A DNA stretch of 64,000 bases. Origin: Pseudogymnoascus destructans (taxonomy: Eukaryota > Ascomycota > Leotiomycetes > Thelebolales > Thelebolaceae). The stretch covers positions 17,236 through 81,235 of the forward strand of contig NW_020167562.1 in the NCBI RefSeq assembly GCF_001641265.1, in the 5' to 3' direction. The translations under genes and the position numbers were made by a program. The notes beneath the pieces are model-generated. The model did not search any database. It worked only from the letters and a program-made list of their open reading frames with translations, and was not told where the DNA came from. This document shows, in pieces, positions 1 to 8,330 of this stretch (position 1 is the stretch's first letter; each line of letters begins with the position of its first letter).

Positions 1-89
1 TCCTTCCTTCTTCTTCTTCTTCTCTCTTTAGATTCAATCTAGATTACTTTTCCTGGACTGGCATCATGACCACTATGACCATCGTAACA
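1..89 (+). repeat. 3' end fragment of LTR-B (gypsy-B family)
   Basis: The window opens inside a long terminal repeat that ends with ATCGTAACA at 89. The same T/C-rich tract and terminus occur in reverse complement in the 5' LTR of the gypsy-B element at 37233-37521. The upstream part lies outside the window, so element length and TSD cannot be judged. About 70 bp of unassigned sequence follow, up to the next LTR. Confidence 0.75.
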
Positions 90-162
90 ATCCCATCCCA
101 TGACATGACACCTCCCCGTCCATGCGAGAGCCTGACGAATGACTCGCAGACCAGCAGCCGCA

Positions 163-555
163 TAAAACGCTGACTTCTAAACGATAGAAGACACAGAGGT
201 TTCTTGCGTAAGGTTGACTTGACAGAGGAGGCAGGGGATTAGACACAAAGGCTTTCCATGTAACACGTTACAGTATTGTAAAGAATACTATATTGTGTTA
301 AGCATGAACCTCCTATCTAAGGAAATACTATCTACTTATATAGTGGCATCGTGCCTCATGGGTAAGATAGCTGGCAGATAGCTAGATATTTAGGATAGTT
401 CGTGGATAGCTCAACTATCCAATATCCACTAGTTTCTGCAACTATCCATTAGCCCTGTCACATGGCAGCCTACCCTGTTTGCCCCCTGTACTCACATGTC
501 ACGTTACTAGGCCCTGGTCCTGTAACCATGACGTCATGTTACCATAGCCGTAACA
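163..555 (-). repeat. Solo LTR, family A, with TSD CCGCA
   Basis: This 393-bp repeat matches the LTR-A copies at 5028-5424 and 36490-36886 over its full length. It is flanked by a perfect 5-bp duplication, CCGCA, at 158-162 and 556-560. The terminal TGTAAC has decayed to TAAAAC. No internal retrotransposon sequence is attached, so it is a solo LTR left by recombination. Sense orientation follows the TATATAA box seen in the copy at 5028, which makes this copy minus strand. Confidence 0.9.
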
Positions 556-1540
556 CCGCACCCGTCCATCGCTCGCTCCATCTCTCTATTCGCCACGCAA
601 CAAAGCCACCTCCTTAAACTGTGCCCCCCTCCCCACAGCGATGCGGCGATGAGACATGGCATTGGGGATCACCATGATTGATGGACATGGGGGTGGGGAC
701 TAGGACGGGCGTGGATGGTAATGCTCACACCCCCTCCCCTCCTCCGACGCCACAATGGACGGAGCCCAGGCGTGCGCACGGTGTGGTCAGGCCAGGTCAG
801 GGCAGGTAGGTGGTGGTGTCGAAGCCGTTATGTGATTGCTGAGTTTTGGATCGTGGTGCTTGGTCGATGACACTTCATCTCCCCTCCGTCAGCATCAAGA
901 CCAACAAACCTCCCGAGGCCGTTCATTCCAGAAGCACTACCCTGGCTTGGATCGACGTACCCACCTCTCTGGTCCACCATTACTGCATCCCACTGCCAGT
1001 ACAGCCAACATGCACATCTTCCCCCATCTCGCTCCCCCTTTCCATATGGTTCCAGCTCCCGAATCTGGCACATGATCGGTGCTCCCGCCTTAGCGCATAT
1101 GCACGCTCGCTCTGGTGCACGCATGCACACGCACACGCCGTCCGAGTGACATCCATCTGTATCACGACACGTGCAGTAGAATCTTCAGCGGCGGCGTCGT
1201 TCGTGCCTGTTTGGCTAGGTGGTTGAGATGGGCTGGACTGGAGGTACGGTACAGACAGTAGTGGTGATTTGGTGGTCCAGGGCGGTTGGTCCTTGTGGGC
1301 ATCAGCAGTATCTGTCCGTCCTCCCATCCTCGTATCTGTCTGTCTTGGTGCGGGTGGTGGTTGGTATGGCGCTGTGTGTGTGATTGGGTATGAACATGGT
1401 ACTAGCGCTACTCATCTCATCTCAGCTCTTCCACTGGTGGGCCTGCCACACGTGGTAGCAGGGGTTCGAGAAGGGAGAAGAGGACAGGCTATCGATGGTG
1501 GCGCATTTAAGTTGATAGCTCAGCTCCTGTAAATAATATC
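556..1540. other. Unassigned intergenic stretch
   Basis: The base composition is balanced and unlike the AT-rich relics beside it, so this looks like unique host DNA. The open frames here lack recognisable motifs, overlap on both strands and mostly lack ATG starts. No supportable gene is seen. Confidence 0.5.
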
Positions 1541-2879
1541 GTAAATATTAAGATATCGAATTTCATGTGACATCTATATAAAATGAGGCTATTTACATAA
1601 ACCAGCCATCTAAGGTTCCCTATGCCTTAGAATTGGCTACTGTAAGCCGTAACTCTCTCTCAAACTTCTCCAAGGACTGCAAATACACTACTGCCTCCTT
1701 CGTGCTACTATTCCTAGATTCTATGAACTTAATTAGACGTTGTACAGCTTAATGTGTAGCTTGTAGGGTTAGCATAGACTGTAGATTAAGCTCTTTATCC
1801 TCGTCATCATCTTAAGCCTTAGAATCTAGTATATATTGTGCAATGACCTGCTCTAGCAGTATATCCTCCCCTATATGTAAGGACAGTTCGAACCGAGGCT
1901 GACCTTCAAGTCTGCAGAAGTATTCGAAGTATAATGTGAAGACTTCGATACTCGAAGCAGTAGGACAAGGTATAGTAGTTCAGGCTCCAAAGCATATACT
2001 TTATACCACAGGGGTCAAGTGGTGAGACTAACAGGTTGGCCAAGTGGTTCGACTCGAAGTAAGGGAATGCAAAGTAAGTCGAAGCAGGAGGAATTGCAAG
2101 AAGGCCAAGTAGTATATAATTTGCTAGCTAAAGATCAATAAGAGACATGAGCAATAAGTGCTTATATAACAGTAAAATCCCTAGTGCCAAATAAGTGAAG
2201 TCACTAATTAACCGAACCCTAGCTAAGCGAGCCCTAGTGCAGCAAGCCAATAACAAGAGAGCCTAAGCCAGTAGTCAACATTTGGGCTGCTCTAGGTCAG
2301 CAAGTGAAGCGAAGTGAGCGAAGTGAGTGAAGCAGATGAAGTGAATGACATAGTGAAATAAGTACTAGAGACTAAAGCGAATCGAAGGGTCGTGACACAA
2401 ATATCGAAGGAGTGTCATGACACTATAGGCTCCCTAATGCTCTCCTCCATCATCTCTATGTCCTCCTCTACTAGATTTAAGAAGTTTAAGAGATCTATAG
2501 CATCATAACCCTAACCCTAAGTAAATAGAAGGCCTTTAACCATTCCGCTATAATAAACTAATTCATCTAAGCCTTTTTATTCCATCTCTAAACCCCTCCT
2601 ATTACTATGACTTTAACATTTCGAAGAGCTCATAGTGTCTTTGCCTTACTAATAAACCTAGTATGTTAAATAGTATGAACCCGTATACTGCCAAGCACTT
2701 TTCCTAACATCATAGAGTCTAAGCAGGTTCCAAATAAAAAAATTTGGGATAAATAAACATTGTGTTACTAAGGTTATTATCATGTTGGTAGAGCAACTAT
2801 CACGTACATGCTTTATGCTAGCATGTGTATTCCTTGGCAGTATACAGGCCATATACTATCTTACACACTGAATAAACCA
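1541..2879 (-). pseudogene. AT-rich relic of an older DNA transposon, left part
   Basis: This AT-rich tract is full of stops, and the Fot-1 element is inserted into its right side. On the minus strand around 1630-1745 a coding-like stretch can be read with the core FIESRNSSTKEAVVYLQ, but I do not recognise it with certainty. The matching tract right of Fot-1 (5906-6203) reads on the minus strand as a pogo/Tc5-like motif of the type NxDKxGLY...ITP. Together these suggest one decayed pogo/Tc5-type element split by Fot-1. A dispersed repeat D copy lies inside at 1971-2422. Confidence 0.4.
1971..2422. repeat. Dispersed repeat D, copy 1
   Basis: This roughly 450-bp sequence is nearly identical to 23962-24399. 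Shared edges are TATAGTAGTTCAGG on the left and GTGTCATGACA on the right. It holds a short purine-rich stretch of repeated GAAGTGAG-like units. No convincing TSD, reading frame or TG...CA termini were found, so it may be a non-autonomous LTR or a SINE-like element. The type is left open. Confidence 0.7.
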
Positions 2880-3072
2880 TAACGTAACGTATGGGGTAGT
2901 CGGACATATGGGGTAGTCGGACAAAAATGCCCGACTACCAACTCAGAACCTTCATACCTTCCACCATGAACATCCCACAACCATACAGTCGTGCTCAGAT
3001 TGAAGACAACATCCAAAAGGCTGTCATTGCGCTCCAATTGAAGGAATTCAAATCAATTAGACTTGCTGCAGA

Positions 3073-3833
3073 TGTCATACTGACATTCGTTGCACTCAGT
3101 TTGCTATCAAACTCAAGAGCAAACTTAGAAATCTCCTCCTCAAACCTACAAGTCACCATACATATCTTGGCTTATCACACCAACAACAGAAGCAATACTA
3201 CTCAACGATTGCTGCAAACTCTTCTACTACATCTGTTTATGCTACATACATCACGGCATATCATTTGAACACTCATTGAACAAGTTATTAAGAAAATCTC
3301 CTCCTTAAGGGGGTGGGCCAATACTACCACATGGCATATCTCTACCAACTAGAGGCCTAGGAACATGAACGATAGCTCTAGAAGCTTCTACAACCCTCTA
3401 TGATTCATTACACGTCATCACTCCTTAGTTACCCACAAGATTGGTTAAGTTATGACATAATTTATCTATAGGTACTCTGACCTTGGACCTCCTTTTCACT
3501 TCCTATAGGCTAGGAACCCAAGAGATGGTTCTATGGGATTCTCTTACGTTCACTACATGATTAGCAAGCTAGTTGTGGGTCGCACTTGATTTCTAATACA
3601 TTTACCAAGCCTGGTTAGTCATGGAAAGTCATGGAAAATGAGAGAACTACACTCCTTTGGCATAAATAGGATTGCCCTTTCCTTAAGAAAGGGCAAGCAG
3701 GCCATACAGTAAATCGACTAGCACATACTTCTACGTCTTTTCCAAGCTTCAAGCATTGATCTTGTTATTCTCTGTTTTTATCATCCCTTCCTTGGGTGGC
3801 TAGATTCTCATATCTGGTGCACCCAACATTACA
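3073..3833 (+). repeat. Solo LTR, family C, with TSD GCAGA
   Basis: The repeat begins TGTCATACTGACATTCG and ends CATTACA, and is flanked by GCAGA at 3068-3072 and 3834-3838. Full-length relatives are at 26431-27341 and 44251-45228. It is inserted in the helix-turn-helix region of the Fot-1 transposase. About 150 bp of LTR interior are missing compared with the longer copies. Confidence 0.92.
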
Positions 3834-5027
3834 GCAGACCACTTCGAAGTTCCTAAGTCAACTCTTGCTGATAGGATGTCTGGGAAGAAAACGCGTGCTG
3901 TAGCTCACGAAATTGAACAAGCTCTCTCAAATGCAGAAGAAAATACACTAGCACGATGGATTACACGTCTCACTGCCACGGGTTTTCCTGCAACTCCTAT
4001 GTTGATCAAGGAAATGGCTGAAGAAATTCGCGTACGACGCGTCCAAATCACGTCTTCTCAAACCACTCTTCGGACCAATCCTACCCCCATAGGCCATGAA
4101 TGGATCTATAGATTCTTAAAACGACATCCAAACTTTAAAGGGGTCTACTCAAGACAACTAGAGTCTGCACGACATAAAGAAGCCACTCCTATAAAGATTT
4201 CAGCTTGGTTTGACGTGTTTAAAGCACGAATTGAAGAGCGAAAGTACAAGCCATGCAACATCTATAATATGGATGAGACAGGTTTTGCAGTTGGAGAGAC
4301 TCAATCCACGCGAATAATTGTTGATTCTACCTTGAAATCCAATTGGAAGGTCACAGCTGGGAAGCAGGAGTGGATAACTGTACTTGAATGCATTGATGCA
4401 GACGGTGGTGCTTTACCACCTATGATTATATTCAAGGCTAAGAATACCAATTCAAGTTGGATTCCAAAGGACACCCCTACAAACTGGCACTTCTCAACAA
4501 GTAATAGTGGCTGGACTTCAAACAGTCATGGATTTGAGTGGTTGCGGAAGGTATTTGAGCCTGAGTCATGCAAAAAGTCTGGAAATCACCCGCGAATGTT
4601 GATTATGGATGGCCATTCTAGTCACATTACTGGCGATATGATTGCACTGTGCATTGAGAATGACATCGACCTTCTTATTCTACCGCCTCATTGCTCTCAT
4701 CTACTCCAACCACTTGATGTTGGGGTGTATGGACCTCTTAAGCGATTTCATGCTCAGGAAGTAGATCGGTATACTCGAGCAGGAATAAAGCGAATCCAGC
4801 GCTCCCACTGGGTTGAAATCTTCCGGTGTATTTGAGAGAAGGGTCTTATACCTCAAAACATTAGAAGTGGGTGGAGGGCAGCAGGTTTAATACCCTTTCT
4901 CCCAGAAAGAGTTCTGGCTAACCTTCCACTTCCACCAACTGAACCACCTCGCACTCCTCAAAACTCAACCAATATCACTACTCTGGATCTCTCAATACTC
5001 CGAAGTTCTCCTCCAGATGGAACTGAA

Positions 5028-5424
5028 TGTTACGGCTATAGTAACATGATGTCATGGTTACAGGGCCAGGGCCTAGTAACGTGACGTGTGAGTCACAGTG
5101 GGAAGCGGGGTAGGCTGCCATGTGACGGGGCTAATGGATAGTTGCAGAAACTAGTGGATATTGGATAGTTGAGCTATCCACGAACTATCCTAAATATCTA
5201 GCTATCCGCCAACTATCCAGATTACCCATGAGGCACGACGCCACTATATAAGTAGATAGTATTTCCTTAGATAGGAGCTTCGTGCTCAACTCAATACAGT
5301 ATTTGTTATATACTAGTAACGTGTTACTTGAAGCCTTTGTGTCTGATCCCCTGCCTCCTCTGATAAGTAAACCTTTACGCAAGAGAACCTCTGTGTCTTC
5401 TATCGTTTAGAAGTCAGTGTTACA
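5028..5424 (+). repeat. Solo LTR, family A, with TSD CTGAA
   Basis: This 397-bp solo LTR runs from TGTTACGG to TGTTACA, with perfect CTGAA duplications at 5023-5027 and 5425-5429. A TATATAA box at about 5245 gives the sense orientation. It interrupts the C-terminal third of the Fot-1 transposase, and the frame reads through when the LTR and one TSD are ignored. Confidence 0.92.
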
Positions 5425-5905
5425 CTGAACTAAGGCATGCAAATTTAGTATTTAATTTAAGTATGGCAACTTGTGACTCTCCTGCTTCACCAACTCGACG
5501 CTATGCCAAGAGAATGACTAGGCTGGTTGAAAGTCAGAATGCTGAACTCAGCATCCTTCGGAAGGAGGTAAAAGAGTACAAAGAGATACTTGAGACACGA
5601 AAGAAAAGAACTACGGGCAAGAGAATTAAGTTGCAAGGTGAATTTGTATTCAGTACCGAGGAAGTGTTGAAAATTGTCCGGGAGGCAGAGTTGAAGTCAA
5701 CCGAGAAAAGACCACGTGGAAGGCCACGCAAACGGCCAATTGAAGAAGTAGACGAGGAAGTTGAAGAGGAAGAGGTAGAGAACGATTCAAGCGACCCAGA
5801 ATTGGAATTGGAGGAGTGTGTGGCACGTAGGACTCGGTCAACTAGAGTAGAATAAACTTTTTGTCCGACTACCCCATATGTCCGTCTACCCCATACGTTA
5901 CGTTA

Positions 5906-6203
5906 GTGGAAATCGATCTATGCTAGTTGAATTAACACAAACAACTACTAATATTCTTACCTTCTCTCTTTTCTGACCTATAGCACCCTCTACTGTTATA
6001 AAGCCCCTTAATGGTGTTATCTTCTAGTATAGTCCCATCTTGTCTATGTTATATATATCCTCCTCTAAGTATTCCCCTGCTACTGTTTGAATTGCTTGCA
6101 TCTCTTCCTCTACTATAGCTAGAACTAATCTAGCTTTACTATGTTAAACTTAAATAAGAATCTTATACCATTGTCGAAACCTTATGACCTACCCTAAGCT
6201 AAA
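5906..6203 (-). pseudogene. AT-rich pogo/Tc5-like transposase relic, right part
   Basis: The minus strand reads a degenerate pogo-type motif (IDKMGLY, then a stop, then ITPLRGF) typical of the first catalytic-Asp region of Tc5/Tigger-like transposases. It is the right-hand flank of the Fot-1 insertion and probably continues the relic at 1541-2879. Stops are frequent. Confidence 0.4.
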
Positions 6204-6511
6204 TGTAACGCTAACTTCTAAACGATAGAAGACACAGAGGTTTCTTGAGTAAGGTTGACTTGACAGAGGAGGCAGGGGATCAGACACAAAGGCTTTCCAA
6301 GTAACACATTACAGTATTGTAAAGAATACTATATTGAGTTGAGCACGAAGCTCCTATCTAAGGAAATACTATCTACCTATATAGTGGCATCATGCCAAAG
6401 GGATATCCGTGGATAACATGGATAACATAATATTCATGATATCCAATGTTATCCATCACGTGAGGTTGCAGCCGTAAGCGCTAGCCATAGCACTAGCACT
6501 TAGCCGTAACA
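6204..6511 (-). repeat. Solo LTR, family A variant (shorter)
   Basis: The first 200 bp match LTR-A, but the remainder has a different middle built on GGATAACAT-like units before the common CCGTAACA end. Flanks are CTAAA (6199-6203) and CGAAA (6512-6516), a 4/5 match consistent with an old TSD. This is a distinct subfamily of LTR-A. Confidence 0.8.
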
Positions 6512-7020
6512 CGAAACTCTAGGACTGTTTCACCTTCATGTTATGGTAATTGTGCCTAGATCTACTTTGCCTTCTCTTACAAAACCTCACCTGTTATAAC
6601 CCCTCCTCGTCGTTTAATAAGCTTCTGCTAGTCGAAAAGGATAGCTTCTAGCTATGGCTAAGTAGCGCCACGTTGTCGTCGTTAAGCTTCTTAATCGTCT
6701 GCTTGTAGGGTGCTGTCAAGGTAGGCAAATCAAGTGCTAAGAGATTTAGAGACAGTAGATTAGCTAACTTGAGTCTAGTGTTAGTCTCAGAACCATACGA
6801 TGTAAGCTTTCTATGAAGGTTAAGGGCATTGTTCGTAGTGCTAGCGCTAGAGAGTACGTCGTTAGTCGAGAGTCATCGAATTAAGCTTCTTTAGAGGTAC
6901 TAGAAAGTGAAGAGGTTAGTATAAGTCGATAATCTAAAGAAAAGGCACGATATCATGTATATCAGGGTTTGTATGTAAAAAGGATGGATCCTGCAAAATA
7001 TATCTGAGATATCAGAAATA
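6512..7020. other. AT-rich degenerate repeat DNA
   Basis: The stretch is stop-rich and AT-rich, continuing the relic character of the preceding region. A few coding-like fragments appear on the minus strand but none is long enough to name. No gene is seen. Confidence 0.45.
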
Positions 7021-7170
7021 TTAGGTAAACGCGTATCGACTTAATGGATTATGACTGACTGTAGTACGGGGCGGATGATGGTGGAATGTAAAGTGAGTGG
7101 GATGTAGGCGACCGGTCATATTTATCAGCTCTTGTATAGCGCGTAGGCTGGGCGTGGGGGGGCGGGTTGT

Positions 7171-7234
7171 GGTGTCGATGCGCTGTGGTGCCGATGCGCT
7201 GTGGTCCCGATGCGCTATGGTCCCGATGCGCTGT
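7171..7234. repeat. 16-bp tandem repeat, 4 copies
   Basis: Four consecutive units of the type GGTCCCGATGCGCTGT differ at one to three positions. It lies in the G-rich region upstream of the RING-PH-VWA gene. It looks like a minisatellite. Confidence 0.85.
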
Positions 7235-7410
7235 AGTGTGGTGTGATATTGAATGTCGTTCCTAGCAGGTGCGTTGCTGTGCATGTCGGCCGTTCTGTTT
7301 TTGTCTAGACGAGTGTCCAAGGAATGTATGTTAGGCCGTTTAGGGCTCCCTCACATTCCTTACAGTACATGGAGCCTTATGCGTAGAGTATAGGCTACCG
7401 TGGCAGCGTG

Positions 7411-7541
7411 GTAAAGCATAGTGAAGCGTGGTGAAGCATAGTGAAGCATAGTGAAGCGTGGTGAAGTGAAGTGAAGCATGAAGTGAAGCATAGTGAAGCA
7501 TAGTGAAGCATAGTGAAGCATAGTGAAGCATAGTGGAGCGT
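7411..7541. repeat. 10-bp minisatellite (GTGAAGCATA)n
   Basis: About thirteen imperfect copies of GTGAAGCATA run in tandem, with GTGAAGCGTG variants interspersed. No spacers are present, so it is a simple minisatellite. A strongly G-rich strand (7561-7750) follows and then a strongly C/T-rich strand (7790-8035). Confidence 0.85.
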
Positions 7542-7950
7542 CTCTAGTTTGACTTCACGGGTAGGGTGGTGGGTGTGGGAATGGGTGGAAGGGGTGTGGG
7601 AAGGGGGAGAGGGAGGGGTGTGGGAAGGGGGAGGGGTGTGAAAGGGGGAGAGGGGTGTGGAAAGGGGGGGAGGGGTGTCGAAGAGTGGGGAGGTGTGGAG
7701 ATAGAACAGGTGGGGAGGTTAGATAGGAGTGGGTGGGTTAGCCTTAGACTCACACCCATACCATGTCTGGTGAAACAGTACATTCCCCCCCGTACTATCG
7801 TGTTTCCTGTTCGCTCCTTCCGATACCGCCCTTCCCTCCCCTTCCCTTCCTTTCCCTCCCCTCCACCCGCCGCCCTATCCATCATAACCCTCCTATTCTC
7901 CACTCTCCCACCTTCCCCCCTTCCCCACTTCCCCCCTTCCCCCCCTTCCT

Positions 7951-8030
7951 CCCCCACCTGTCCAATCACCCCCCCTTCCCCCACCTGTCCAATCACCCCC
8001 CCTTCCCCCACCTGTCCAATCACCCCCCCC
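7951..8030 (+). promoter_or_regulatory. 27-bp tandem repeat with three CCAAT boxes
   Basis: Three near-identical 27-bp units (core CACCTGTCCAATCACCC) place CCAAT pentamers at 7962, 7989 and 8016. CCAAT is the site of the fungal HAP/CBC (NF-Y) complex. The array lies 310-370 bp upstream of the proposed ATG of the RING-PH-VWA gene in a pyrimidine-rich tract. A promoter role is inferred from position and motif only. Confidence 0.5.
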
Positions 8031-8330
8031 CCCAAAAAAAACCACCCTCTTGGCTCCGCCGCACCCCACTTCCGCCCATCCCTTCTCAATCCATCCCAAC
8101 TCTCCGTTCAAACTTCGTCACTTATCCCCAATTCATCCCCGAAGCACCACTATACTTTGCTATAGTCCTCCGAAACATCCCCCTCATTCTCTCTTCTCAA
8201 ACGCTCGCTGTCCCTCCTGAACCCCTTCGCTCGTGTGTGCAACGCCTCAAAAGAGCGCCGTGCAGAGCGCCGTCAAGAGCGCCGTGTGTTGGGTCCACAT
8301 ACCACAGCAGCTCCCACTCGGAACACGCCC

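Larger units (their letters stand above)
2927..5855 (+). pseudogene. Fot-1 transposase, interrupted
   Basis: A pogo-type DDE transposase is split into three coding blocks (2927-3072, 3839-5027, 5430-5855) by two solo LTRs. The N-terminus has a pipsqueak-like helix-turn-helix (IEDNIQKAVIAL...). The centre shows the first catalytic Asp in NMDETGFAVG, the second in LIMDGHSSHI and the third in LLQPLDVGVYGPLK. The C-terminal block is charged and carries an AT-hook-like RPRGRPRKRP. A TGA stop at about 4833 interrupts the frame beyond the catalytic core; a CGA-to-TGA change would explain it (inference). The gene is dead at this locus. Confidence 0.88.
2880..5905 (+). mobile_element. Fot-1: Fot/pogo-type DNA transposon carrying two solo LTRs
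   Basis: The element is bounded by TA and long terminal inverted repeats. The left end runs TAACGTAACGTATGGGG, and the right end is its reverse complement ending at 5905. Inside each repeat the motif ATGGGGTAGTCGGACA occurs twice in tandem on the left; the right end has one mismatch in one unit. The 3.0-kb span includes a 761-bp solo LTR-C and a 397-bp solo LTR-A, so the original element was about 1.86 kb, similar to the other Fot copies in this window. It sits in an older AT-rich transposon relic. Confidence 0.9.

Noticed and set aside
846..1226. 126-aa frame and its antisense partner near the left end
   Set aside because: No ATG start at the frame edge, no motif, and overlapping frames on the other strand are equally open.
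2034..2062. tRNA-like A-box and B-box text in repeat D
   Set aside because: The two boxes are adjacent rather than 30-40 bp apart and no cloverleaf can be drawn, so no tRNA is called.
2505..2522. CCCTAACCCTAA telomere-like repeat
   Set aside because: Only two units are present in AT-rich relic DNA, and similar short hits near 15422 and 54981 occur by chance. This is not evidence of a telomere.
7411..7541. Repeat array considered as CRISPR
   Set aside because: Units are contiguous without spacers and the genome is fungal. The same applies to 37391-37500 and 50830-51042.
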